NCBI GenBank assembly: GCA_900323505.1
Contig: OOIN01000024.1
Span: 1 to 64,000 of the forward strand
From: Ustilago trichophora
Lineage: Eukaryota > Basidiomycota > Ustilaginomycetes > Ustilaginales > Ustilaginaceae
Direction of reading: 5' to 3'
DNA: 64,000 nucleotides
A program made the translations under genes and the position numbers. Shown here one piece after another: positions 20,685 through 31,900 of this stretch. Numbering within the stretch: position 1 is the first letter of the stretch; each line of letters begins with the position of its first letter. The notes beneath the pieces are model-generated. The model had not been told where the DNA came from. It saw only the letters and a list, made by a program, of their open reading frames with translations, and searched no databases.

Positions 20685-23600
20685 ATGCCTGCGCTTCTCC
20701 AAGAGCAAATGGCCCTTCGCAACCGTGACGCTCTGCACACTCCCTCTGTCGAGATCGACGATGCCCATGTTCACGAGGTCGAAGATGAGCTCCCAGAAGC
20801 CTACTGCGGCGGATGTGGCCGTCTCATCGACGAAGAGAGCGTCGAAGAAGGCGTCATTCAGTTTGCGACCAAACTCTGGCATATCGAGTGCTTCCGTTGC
20901 GCAAAGTGCAAAAACAGAGTTAGCACAGAACGAGACGACATTCTCCTTCTTTCCGATGGACATCCCATCTGCGGCGAGTGCAACTACTCTTGCAACATTT
21001 GCAACCTTCCCATCATGGAAGAAGCCATCATGACTGGTGACGAATCCTATCACGCATCCTGCTTCACATGTCGCTCCTGCCATTCCAAAATCGAAGAACT
21101 CGTCTTTGCAAAGACCAGTCAAGGCATCTACTGCATGAAGTGTCACAACGAGCGTGTCGCACGCAGTCGCAAGCACGCAGAGCAGAAACGCGCAAAGGCT
21201 CGCCGTGAGAAGCAGCTCCAAGAAGCCCAGTCGAACGAGCAAAATCATTGCAGCAACGTGACATCCAACGTTTCCGTAGCCACTCCATCACCATCCATCG
21301 ATCAGCCTCCATCGCTTCCCTCAAAAGGCACCCCGCCGCCCTCGGCATCAGTCCTCGCTTCTCCAGCGCCCAATGGTGCAACTCTTTCGCCCTGGATCAG
21401 TCAAGGAGGTTCTACGGCCGCCGCCGCCGCCGCCGCCGCTGCTGCCGCTGCTCGTCCTGGAAGTGCAGGCGGCAAAAGACCTATGCACGCTCCACCGCCG
21501 CCATCGCGCGAGACCCGCAGTCCTGCCATTGGCGCCACAGCCAAGCTCGAAGAAAGATCCGCCTACGCCTCCAACAATTCGCAGGCGTCCCTCTCTTCCA
21601 TAGCTGCCGAACACCCGTCCCAGTCGCTGCCCAGAGAGTTCGAGGGTACAGCACCTCTTTCTCCTCGAAAGAAGAACATTGGCAGTGGTCTCACCTCACC
21701 TCTCGGCTCGCCTGCCGGGGCAAAAGCCAAACTCCCCACCAACGATGCCATCTCTTCGAGTCCCACCACTTCTCCGCTCAAGAAAAGCATCCCACTAGAC
21801 GGTTCACCTCGTCGAGACTCTCGTCGCGCTCTCCGCCCATCCAACAGCCGCGAGGGTCTCGGCGTCAGTCTTCGCACTTCTAGCGTCAAGTCCAATACAA
21901 GCTCCGGAGCAGCTTCCAGAAATCCTCTCAGTGCATCCGCCTCTTCCTCTCGTCTTTCCAAAGTCTACTCGTTTTACGATCCAGACTTTTTGAGCCTCGT
22001 CGAGTCCTTTGGCGACTTTGACTCAAATGAGGAGCTGCGTTCACAGCCACCCCCGGTACCTGCTCTGCCGGCTTCGCTTCCTGCCGCCTTGACTGCCTCC
22101 TCTGCGTCAGAGCCGGCAGCAGCACCATCACCAGTGCATCCTGCTGCCACCGAAAAGTCTGTTTCGGGAAAAAGTCCTGTCATGGAAAAGGCGGCTCTCG
22201 ACGCGGACGCACCAAGCAAAAGGCGGGATGCTGGTTCCAGCGCTCGAGACAGTGCCGACAGCGAAGAAGAGCTCTTGGCTGACGTTCGCAAGAATACCGC
22301 TGCATCCGGTGGCTCGCTCAAGGAGGTTTCCTCAAAAGTGCGCGCTTCAATGCAGCAAGCCCGCGATGGTCTCGTCAGCATGGACATTTCCTTTGTCGAG
22401 ACGATCTTGCAAGACCTTGAGCAGACACGTCAACGCATGGAGTCGCTTCAGACCCGCTACGATCGCATCCGACGTGCCAGTCAGCAGGCAGCGCACGGTT
22501 TCTCGATGGCCAAGGAGGAATTCGAGCAGGAGGTCAATGCCAGGCATGAAGCGGAGCTCGAGATGGCGCGTCTGCGCAGGCAACTTGCAGAGCAGGCACT
22601 CAAACTCGCCACGGCCAACAGCGAGCGACGCCAGCAAGAGCAGCTTGAGCGCCGTTCACAAGACGTCAAGGCCTCGCTCAAGGGCATGGAACGCGATCTG
22701 GCCAAGCTCACCGTGGAGCGAGATTTGACCGTGGCCGAAGTGGCCGAGTTGGTTGCGCTGCAGGACGGCACAGCTGGCTCGTCACCTTCCGTATTCTCGT
22801 CCTCCAACGGCGCTCGTTCATCCACCGGTACCGTTGACGCAGCCATCACACAGAACCTCACCTCCCGCCTCGAGGCAGTCAAGAGCCGCTACCGCAAAGA
22901 GATTGATGAGCTCACCATTGAACGCGACTCGCTGCTCATCGAAATCGAAGAACTCAAACAGTCCAAAGAGCTCTTCCTCGAAGAAGCACAGAGCCTCAAC
23001 GCAAAGAACGAGGAGCTCAACACCATGCTTGGCCAGCTCAACCGAAAGATCGAGCTGGCAGCACAGTCGAGAGATCAGCTTCCGCCCCTTCCTGCTCTAC
23101 CAAAGGACATTTCATCGACCACAACGAAGAGCTCTGGCGGATTCAGCTTTGGCTCGCGCCACAAGCACATCCACAAGCACACGCCGCACAATGCCTCCAT
23201 CTCTTCACACGATGCTCCACCCAGCAGCGCAGGTTACGACACCATCTCGGTCGACACAGCCGTTCAGCAGGTCATCAAGCCGGGCAGAGTCGAACCAGCT
23301 CCCGTCGTCAAAAAGTTTAAATGGATGAAACCCAAGCTGTCCGAGACGACCAAGGCCAACGTCTACCCGACGTCAAGTGGCGCCGTGCCACCTGTACCAC
23401 CCAAGGGCACAGGTATGAGCGCGGGAGCACCTGCAACATCGATGACCCGCGCCACTTCGCACGACGTCGTGGTGCGCGAACATCTCTTCCAGCCCTTCAA
23501 CGTTCTCCGACCCACACGCTGCTTCGCGTGTCAAAAAAACATGTGGGGGCAATCCGAGATGCGATGTGCGCTCTGCACCCAGGTCTGCCACTCTCGCTGT

Positions 23601-24269
23601 CTCCAGAACCTCCCAGTGTCGTGCAACCAGCCGTATACACGACCCGACGAGGGTCAGGCAGAAAACACGGGCCCGTCCATGTTTGGTCGCTCTCTTACCG
23701 AGCAAGCCGCGCACGAAGGACGCGATGTGCCCCTCATTGTCGAGAAATGCATCCAGGCAGTCGAGGCGTTCGGCATGGACTATGAGGGCATCTACCGCAA
23801 ATCGGGCGGCACTTCGCAACTCAAAGTCATCACCCAGCTATTCGAACGCGGCAATTCGTTCGACCTCGAAGACACGGACCGTTTCAACGATGTCTCTGCC
23901 ATCACCAGTGTGCTCAAGAATTACTTCCGCGAGCTGCCCACGCCCTTGCTCACATTCGAGCTCTACGACGATCTCATCCAAGTAGTCGAATCCAAATCAG
24001 AGGACATGGCAACAAAGCAAGAGCTTATGAAGGAGCTCGTCGACCGCCTGCCAAGACAGCACTATTGCACCTTGCAGCATCTCGTTCTCCATCTGTATCG
24101 CGTTCAACAACGCAGCGCCGATAACAGGATGAACGCTCGCAATCTCGGCGTTGTCTTTGGTCCAACCTTGATGCGTTCGGCGGACCCGACACAGGAGTTT
24201 GCCCATATGGGTGGCAAGGCTATGACAATCGAGTTCTTTATCGATCATGCTCCGGATCTCTTCGTCTAG
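20685..24269 (+). CDS. LIM-LIM-C1-RhoGAP protein (Rga family)
   Basis: Rga-type proteins switch off Cdc42/Rho GTPases at growth sites and septa. The product is 1194 residues. Two LIM zinc fingers lie at ~41-99 (CGGCGRL...HIECFRCAKC...CGEC) and ~103-154 (CNICNLP...HASCFTCRSC...CMKC). A long Ser/Pro-rich middle follows, with a GCC-encoded poly-Ala run (~residues 244-258, DNA 21416-21450) and SP-rich sites, then coiled coils (~560-650 and ~720-800). A C1 zinc domain is at ~930-980 (HLFQPFNVLRPTRCFAC..C..C..CH..C). RhoGAP fills ~1005-1194 with the arginine finger in GIYRKSGG (R1038) and NLGVVFGPTLMR. The order matches yeast and filamentous-fungal Rga proteins, where a C1 insertion is usual in basidiomycetes. 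Convergent with RPB1. Confidence 0.93.
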   Translation: MPALLQEQMALRNRDALHTPSVEIDDAHVHEVEDELPEAYCGGCGRLIDEESVEEGVIQFATKLWHIECFRCAKCKNRVSTERDDILLLSDGHPICGECNYSCNICNLPIMEEAIMTGDESYHASCFTCRSCHSKIEELVFAKTSQGIYCMKCHNERVARSRKHAEQKRAKARREKQLQEAQSNEQNHCSNVTSNVSVATPSPSIDQPPSLPSKGTPPPSASVLASPAPNGATLSPWISQGGSTAAAAAAAAAAAARPGSAGGKRPMHAPPPPSRETRSPAIGATAKLEERSAYASNNSQASLSSIAAEHPSQSLPREFEGTAPLSPRKKNIGSGLTSPLGSPAGAKAKLPTNDAISSSPTTSPLKKSIPLDGSPRRDSRRALRPSNSREGLGVSLRTSSVKSNTSSGAASRNPLSASASSSRLSKVYSFYDPDFLSLVESFGDFDSNEELRSQPPPVPALPASLPAALTASSASEPAAAPSPVHPAATEKSVSGKSPVMEKAALDADAPSKRRDAGSSARDSADSEEELLADVRKNTAASGGSLKEVSSKVRASMQQARDGLVSMDISFVETILQDLEQTRQRMESLQTRYDRIRRASQQAAHGFSMAKEEFEQEVNARHEAELEMARLRRQLAEQALKLATANSERRQQEQLERRSQDVKASLKGMERDLAKLTVERDLTVAEVAELVALQDGTAGSSPSVFSSSNGARSSTGTVDAAITQNLTSRLEAVKSRYRKEIDELTIERDSLLIEIEELKQSKELFLEEAQSLNAKNEELNTMLGQLNRKIELAAQSRDQLPPLPALPKDISSTTTKSSGGFSFGSRHKHIHKHTPHNASISSHDAPPSSAGYDTISVDTAVQQVIKPGRVEPAPVVKKFKWMKPKLSETTKANVYPTSSGAVPPVPPKGTGMSAGAPATSMTRATSHDVVVREHLFQPFNVLRPTRCFACQKNMWGQSEMRCALCTQVCHSRCLQNLPVSCNQPYTRPDEGQAENTGPSMFGRSLTEQAAHEGRDVPLIVEKCIQAVEAFGMDYEGIYRKSGGTSQLKVITQLFERGNSFDLEDTDRFNDVSAITSVLKNYFRELPTPLLTFELYDDLIQVVESKSEDMATKQELMKELVDRLPRQHYCTLQHLVLHLYRVQQRSADNRMNARNLGVVFGPTLMRSADPTQEFAHMGGKAMTIEFFIDHAPDLFV

Positions 24270-24712
24270 TTCGCCGTGGGTTTTGCAGTTTGTCCCTCAG
24301 CATTATACATCGGCCATCAAATTTTCTACATAGCATGCATAGCAATCTCACATTGTTCTCTCGCAGCCTCAGCAAATCTCGCGATTGCGACCTTCGGTTT
24401 CCGTCTGATCCTGACTGTGGTCAGCACGCATCGGCCTCACCGAGCGTCTCATGCACATCATCGTTCAGAGACGTCGGACAATCATTCTGTGTGACAAGCG
24501 ATTGCATTTTCGCAAACGTAGATGGAATCCTTTCATGTTGTTTGACATATGTAACTTTTGGTGGTGATATGAGTGGGGGAGAAACCCTTTTGAAGTGATG
24601 CTGCGATGGAATGTTGATGTAATTTTGATCGAGTCAAGGCAAAGTGAAGTGGTCTGACTTGTGAGGAAAGAACGAGATGGTGACGTCAAGCGACTGACGC
24701 GGGAGGGCATGC
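24270..24712. other. Convergent 3' intergenic region
   Basis: 443 bp between the stop codons of the LIM-RhoGAP gene and RPB1. No gene or repeat was seen; it should contain both 3' ends. Confidence 0.6.
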
Positions 24713-27700
24713 TCAACGCTGCCATGCCGGCTTGTTTGACATGCGACTGCGACGAGGCGAGGCAGCACCTCCGGCACCGGGCCCGCCAGGACCCGAAGCG
24801 CCTCCCATTGCGGGACTGGTCGGCGAGTACTGCGGCGACGTCGGCGAGTACTGAGGCGATGCCGGAGAATATTGAGGCGACGTAGGCGAGAAGGCAGGTG
24901 AGGCAGGCGAATACTGCGGCGAGGTGGGTGAGTAAGCCGGCGAACTTGGGCTAAAGCCCTTGGCGCCGCCTCGACCCGCCAACGCAGGAGAGGTAGGGGA
25001 GTAGACGGGCGAGGTCGGTGTGTACGCTGGACTGGCTGGGCTGTAATTTGGGCTGGTCGGCGAGAATTTGGGCGATGCAGGCGAGTACTGTGGACTCGTC
25101 GCCGCGCCGTAGCGACCTGCTGGGCTCGTTGGGCTCATGCGCGGGCTCGTTGGCGAGTAGCCTGCGCCCGCTGGACTCGAAGGCGAGTAATTGGGCGAGG
25201 CAGGGCTGTAGCTGGGCGACGTTGGCGAGTACGACGGGCTCGTAGCTCCACCAAAGATGCGCGGCGAAGTGGGACTGTACGCAGGCGAGGTTGCGCCGTT
25301 GCCGGTCCAGGGACTCATCGCGCCCAAGGCACCAGCAGGCGAGGTGGCATAGCCTGGCGAAGTAGGAACATAACCGGGCGAGACAGGCGAGAAACCGTAT
25401 CCAGCCGGGCTCTGCGCACCCAGGGGTGTGCGCATCGGACTTGTTCCGGAGAGGAGGTAGTCGTTGTATCCACCCTCGTCGCCACCGGTCTGCGCGAGAG
25501 GACTGAACATGGCCTGCTCGTGAACACGGAAGGCGTCGTCGGAGGCGGGCGAGCTCGAGTCGTAGGGCGTCATGGCACCAGGCGTCTTGCCTCCAGCCGC
25601 GTCGAGCGAACGAGAAGCAAGGAGCGTGTCGTAGGGCAGAGCGTGGTTGACAATGGTGTCCTTGAGCATCTCGAGATCCAAGTTAAGGTCAAAAGCACCC
25701 GTACCCATGGGCGCCATCTGGCCGAGCAAGACGTTCTGGGCCACACCCTTGCAGTCATCAATATCTCCCATTGATGCTGCCTCGATCAGAAGCTCGACGG
25801 TCTCTTCGAAGGTACAACGCATCAAGGCACCCTGGTTGGTACGGTTGATACCGTGACGAGTAATGGCCATCAAGGCACCCTGACTGGTCATGATATCGCA
25901 CAAGAGCGCCAAATGACGATAGTTGACGTACGAACCGTCGAACTCGATGACCGCTCGGGTCTCCCTGAGCAGCGAGTTTCGGGCAGCCTCGATACCAAAT
26001 ACGCGGAAGATCTCGACCGGGTTGTTGCAGCTGGTTCGGATGGCGTCGACACCTTCGACGGCGAGCACCTCGGCCAGGTTGCTTCCATCGGTTTCGAGCA
26101 CCCACTCGGACACAGTGCGCCAGTCGCCCGTGACGGGGTCGATGCGCCTCGTCTTGTTGTCCTGCTGAACAATGTAGACCTTCTTGATACCCTTGATACC
26201 CTTGAGGTCGATCTCGGCAAGCATCTGCGAGGCGAGGTTCTTGAGGAAGATCTCCTCTTCACCTTGCGCCTCCTTCTCGGGATCGTTGTCGACGACACGA
26301 ATACGCAGGATGAGATTCTCGGCGTTGTCTTCGGAGTGCATCACAAAGATGTCTTGTCCGAACATGGCACTGATCTTGGAAGCAACGTCCGCCATGGTCA
26401 GGTTCTTATCGAGCATCTGAGCACGATCCAGCTCCAGACGCAAGAGCCAGGGCGACTGGCGCTCGAGACTCGCTTCGACCTCCTCATCGGGAATGGCAAA
26501 GAAGGCCTCCACGAAGTCCTTGTCCTCCTCGATGACGGTGGCCGACGGATCAGGGTCGTAGTGAACCTCGACCGCCGATGTCACTGTCTGCAACGTCGTG
26601 TGGGCCAACGCGGTCTGGATGACCTTGGCTGACTCCTGCGATTGGCTGTATTGCTCTGTGAGGTAGACGGTCACCGAGGGGGTCTTGATATTCTCGGCGC
26701 AGTTGATGATCTCCTTGAGACGAGGCACACCGAGCGTGACGTTCTTACTCGACACACCGGCATAGTGGAAGGTGTTGAGCGTCATCTGCGTGGCGGGCTC
26801 TCCGATACTCTGGGCAGCCAACGTACCGCACATCTCACCGGGATTGGCGACGGATCGGGCAAACTGACCCTCGATCTCGCCGAGGATCCACTCCCAAGCC
26901 TCCTTGTTGATGTGGTGCTGCTCGATGACCATCTTAGAGCACAGGTACGAGCGCAAGTGGATCTTGAAGAGCAGTGTGGCATTCATCTGGGCCTCGCGAG
27001 AGATGGGGTCGTCACCACGAATGACTACCAAGCGATCGAGAACGGTGCGGAGACCAGTGATGACCTCGGCGGGCGAAAGGTCACTGGGCTTGCGCTGATC
27101 GATGTGGAAAATCTGCTGGGCGTTGAGCACCAGACGCGCGACGTTCATAGGAAGACGAACCTGCACCTGGTCCGACTGGAAGATCTCGGTGCGGAGCAGG
27201 TGTCGGTCAAACTCGAGCTGGGCGAACTCCTCGTCGAGCAAATCTTGCAACTCCTGCGACCAGTCGCCAAGACCAGGGCGAAGCGTCCCCTTCTTGAACC
27301 CACCATCGTGCAAATCGACGCGGAACATGTGACGGAAGTCGGCATCGTTGAGCTTGAGCGTCAAGAGCGTCTGCGTCTCGACCTGGGCACCATCGATACC
27401 ATCTTCTCCGTAAGCAAACTGAATGACGTTGTTAGTCGAGTTTCGCACCGTGCCGTCGTAGCAGACCATGACATCTTCGAGCGCCTTGACCAGACGACGC
27501 TGGATATAACCCGTCTCGGCAGTCTTGACGGCCGTGTCAATCAGACCTTCACGACCAGCCATGGCGTGGAAGAAGAACTCCTGGGCAGTGAGACCTCGCA
27601 GGTACGAGTTCTCGACGAAACCACGACTCTCGGGGGTAAAATCGTCCTTGGTGAAGTGAGGAAGACTGCGGTGGCGGAAACCAAAGGGAATACGCTTGCC

Positions 27701-30271
27701 TTCGACGGATTGCTGTCCGACACAAGCCGACATCTGCGAGATGTTGATGAAGGAACCCTTGGATCCGGAAACCACCATCTGCTTGACATTGTTGAAGTCG
27801 GGCAAGCTGGTCTCGGCGTGGTTACCGACATCGTCACGAGCCTGGTTGAGCACACGGTTGACATTGGCCTCGAACGACTCTCGCAACGTCATACCCGCTT
27901 CGACCTTGAGCCAATCGTGCCTGGCGTATTTGATGTAGTCCATGACGGCCGCCTTAGCTGAGCTGATGGTCTGGTTGATGCTGTCCGTGGTAGCCTTGTC
28001 GGCCACCGTGTCTCCGATACCGATCGAGAAACCATTGTGCAAGAGCCAAAAGTTGACGACGCGCTGCACTCCAGAGAAGAAGCGCTTGCAGACCACCGGA
28101 CCCTTCTCTCGGAAGATAATGTGGATGAGACCACCGGCCGAGGCACCGACGACCTTCTTGTTGATAACACCGTACATGATCTCACCGTTCTCGATGTAGA
28201 CACCGTCGTCCTTGAGGAAGTTGTTCTTGAGACCCTTGTCCTTGTCCAAGAAGACGTTGATACCCTTCGGAATGCACATGGACAGAATCTGCTTGCCCGA
28301 CCAGTACGGCTTGGGCTTGAGGATGCAAGGCATAGGGACGACGCCATCCCAGTCGGCCACCCACAGCAAGACCTGCTGGACCTGTTGGTAGTCCAAGAGA
28401 CAGTCTCGCAACGAGAACTTTCGGATACCGCAAAGTGTGTCCTGCACAATACCCATGACGGGCTTGTTGGCCTGGGGCGAGACAATCTGACGAGGCACCC
28501 AAGCGATTTGGGAGAGCTCGGCACGAGTCTCTTCGCTTTGGGGTACGTGCAAGTTCATCTCGTCACCGTCGAAATCGGCGTTGTATGGAGGCGTGACACT
28601 GAGGTTGAGACGGAAGGTGGAGTAGTCCATGAGCTTGATCCTGTGCGACATCATGGACATCTTGTGCAACGAGGGCTGACGGTTAAAGAGGACGTAGTCG
28701 CCATCCTTGAGGTGGCGCTCGACGATCCAGCCAGGCTGCAGTGCCATATCGCTGCGTCGGTTGTATTTCAAGTCGATACGCTCGCCCGTGTCTCGGATGA
28801 CGTACTTGGCACCAGGATAGTCGTTGGGGCCGTTGCGGACCAGCTCCGAGAGCCACGCTCGGTTGTACGGAGTCACCCGCTCCGGGTATGTGAGGTTACG
28901 GGCGATCGACTTGGGCACACCGACCTCATCGAGCTCGAGCAGAGGGTCACCGGTGATGACGGTACGCGCCGAGAAGTTGACACGCTTCCCCATCAAGTTG
29001 CCACGAAGACGACCCTCCTTACCCTTCAAACGTGCACGGATCGACTTGATGGGCCTGCCACTCGACTGCATGGCTTGAGGCTGACCAGCAATATCGTTGT
29101 CCATGAACGTAGCGCAATGGAATTGGAGCAGCTGCTCGAAATCGGCGAGGATATGGGCAGGTGTTCCTTCTTGCTCCATCTTTTTGAGCGTTGCATTTGC
29201 GCGGATGACGTCGGCGAGCTTGTAGGTCAAGTCATCCTCGCCTCCGTCTTGGACGGAGGGTCGGACGGGAGGGGGAGGAACTGGGAGCACGGTCAAGACC
29301 ATCCAGTCGGGGCGCGCATTCTCCTCAGAGAGACCTAGGACGGCAATGTCCTCGCTCGACATCTTCTTGAGGATGGTGTGTGCCTCTGATGCCGGCAAGG
29401 GACGCTTCTCTGCTTGGGCGATGGCATTCTCCTCGCCATCCTCGTCCTCACCCTTGCCCTTCTTCCACTGGGTAAACAGCTTGAGACCTTCGCGACGAAT
29501 GTTGGGCTGGACTCGACCACAACCTCCGTGACCCGGCTTGGGCTGCTCCTCGAAGCCCATATCATCTTCCTCCTTTGGATCGTCGGCCTCGCACACCATT
29601 TTCTTGGAGCAGTATTCCCAGACACGCTGAAATCGGCGCTTCCTGCTGCCACGTGTCGCCTTGACGATCTGATCAAAGACGGGGTCGGTGACGACGTCGG
29701 CCTTGAGCTTACCGCAATGGAAGCAGACGCATTCGAGAATCTTTTTCACCTTGCCCAGGTAGCCGATATGAAAGACGGGTTTGGCCAGGTCGATGTGACC
29801 AAAGTGTCCTGGGCATTCCTGATGGCCTTCACCGCAGGTCTGACACTTGTAATTCCTGTCAAGCGTACCGAGGCGCGGGTCGGAAAGACCGCCGATTCTT
29901 GGCTTGCCGGCCTCATCCTTGATTTCGGGTACCTCGATCTTGCAGACCGAGAGGGCTCGCTGTGGCAGGAGGAAGGAAAGGAAAGGGTAAGTCGGACGCC
30001 AGAGGCATTGGAGAGGGACAAATCCGACAGTCGTCAGCAATGTGCACTAATGACACCGTGATCTTCCCCCCCCCACGGACGCGATGCATGTCTATGTCCA
30101 AGATTGTGAGCCACGAGGAAGCGACGACGGGGACATGATGAGGAAAGATAGGATGAGGGCGTGCTGAATACCTACAATCTCTTCGGGGCTCAAGATACCG
30201 AATTGCACCTCACGCACGGGGCGAATGGGCGCAGTGGAATGAGCAAATGATTGACCTGCCTGAGCGCTCAT
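24713..30271 (-). CDS. RPB1: RNA polymerase II largest subunit Rpb1
   Basis: Catalytic subunit of RNA polymerase II. Two exons are supported: 30271-30176 (32 codons, [10 protein letters not shown]...[16 protein letters not shown]) and 29959-24713, with a 216-bp intron (GTAGGT...CACAG, phase 0). Joining gives the family-typical [12 protein letters not shown]; total ~1780 residues. Visible motifs are the N-terminal zinc region [17 protein letters not shown], the active-site loop [10 protein letters not shown] near residue 490 with three Mg-binding Asp, and the trigger-loop region around [25 protein letters not shown]. The CTD (last ~240 residues) has about 20 heptad-like units (YSPTSPx, YSPASPx, FSPTSPx), many interrupted by Gly/Ala spacers. 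It ends in a basic non-heptad tail. Long plus-strand frames inside are antisense shadows. Confidence 0.97.
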
Positions 30272-31900
30272 GATGGATCGATGCGTGTGGTCGTAAAGCT
30301 GGAAAGCGTGGAACGATGGCGGTCAAAGCTAGGTTGGAAGAGAGGAGGCTGTGCCTGAGATGGTTATTGAGGTGAATTGGGAGACGAGAGTCGGCAAAAT
30401 GGGCTGGTGCGGGATAAAGATGCGCAACTGGTTTCGTTTTTGTTTTGTTGTTTTTTGCTTTGGTATTGAAACGGACCAGGTGCGCTGAAGGGAGAATCAG
30501 GGACGATAGCCGAGAAGAGGTGAGGTTGAGACGAATGCCTTTCGACAGGCCTGTGTGTGGAGACGCAGACGAGATATCGAGATCCACGGCAAGAGGTGAC
30601 GAGTTCAGATGCTGAGCATGTATGTAGATGTTGGGCGACGAAAGAAACAAGCAGGTAGCCGAGTCGGCAGAGCACGGGAAGCAGTCAAGACAATGAAGAG
30701 TATGGTTTGATGCAGGTTGATGTAGGGAGTTCGAACAGCGTGTGATACGGAGGGCGATCGAGAGGTTTTGATGTACGCGATGCAGAGGGACGACGAGGAA
30801 GAGGCAGACGAAACGAAGGAAAGGAGCGAGGATTGTAAGTCGGCTTAGAGAAACGAGTTGGAAGAAGCGTTGTTGTCGGCTGCAATGATGTGGAAGAACG
30901 GCAGAGACAAAGTCGACACGAATGAGGACAAAGTAGGAAAGGAGACAGAGGAGAGAAGAGGATGAGAATGGATGGTGGATGGTGGCAAGAGGGTGGTGGT
31001 GATGGCGACCAGAGAAGCGCAACCCAGCGAAAACGCGCAGTCTCTGTCGAATCGAGCCACGAGAAGCCAAATCGCGAGTGAGTGAGTGAGTGAGAGTGAG
31101 TGAGTAACTGCGCAACTGTGCGCGCGCTCTCTTCTTTTGGCCGAGCGAGAGAAAAGGCGGCTCAACGCTTTCCTGACCCAAACCAAAGTCGAATAAATAA
31201 TGAAATGAATTGCTCGACTCAGTTGAAAAGGCCGTTTTGTATTGGTGCAACGCTGATTTTGAAATGAGCCCGCTGTATGCTCATGCTCATTCGACTTTTC
31301 AAATCTCTGAATACGTGATCGACCTTTCGTGGTTTTGGCTTTTTTTGTGTTAGTTACTAGCTCTAACATGATTCGCATCCGCGCTCGCTCGGGCTTGTCA
31401 CTCAGCACACAATAAGTGGAGCCTGCCTCGACACAACTGCTCTGTACCTGGACTGAGCACAAGCTGAGCTGCAGCCGAGTGCGTCAAGGCACAGCTGTGG
31501 CACAAAAGGTCCCATCTACTTTACTGCACCCAACACGCGCACGCAATCTACCACACACGCAAGTCCAACCGAGCTTGAATCTCGATCCCATTATCCCTCC
31601 GCTCGCCGTCTCAGTTGCATCCTCTCTCAATCACCATCTCTATCCTCATCCACTTGCTCGCTTCTCCTTGGCGTTACGTCTTGCACTATCTTTTCCACCT
31701 CTGCCTATCTTTACCTCGCAATACAATTTTACGACAAGTACGACATCCGCAGCCGATTCCCTGCAAAGCACTCAGTGCTTCCTACGAGCACACATCTCGC
31801 ACAAGCCCGGAGGTGGATCGTGATCGGATCCCACATTCCGCTTCAGCTTTCTCCCCATCCTTCATACCCTTTCATCCCGATTCCCCAAGAGCTGCCTACC
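30272..31900. promoter_or_regulatory. Divergent intergenic region, RPB1 / VPS27
   Basis: 1.6 kb between divergent starts. It contains a GAGT microsatellite (about 31077-31107) and long CT-rich stretches on the sense strand of both genes, as in fungal leaders. A 346-codon minus-strand frame overlaps RPB1 exon 1 in another phase and has no family features, so I treat the region as non-coding. Confidence 0.6.

Noticed and set aside
26642..29338. Long plus-strand open frames (439 and 433 codons) inside RPB1
   Set aside because: They lie fully antisense to a strongly conserved gene whose biased codon use keeps the opposite strand open; compositions are unnatural and no family is recognisable.
30210..31250. 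346-codon minus-strand frame upstream of RPB1
   Set aside because: Overlaps RPB1 exon 1 in another phase and is Ser/His/Leu-rich from CT-rich leader DNA; no conserved features.
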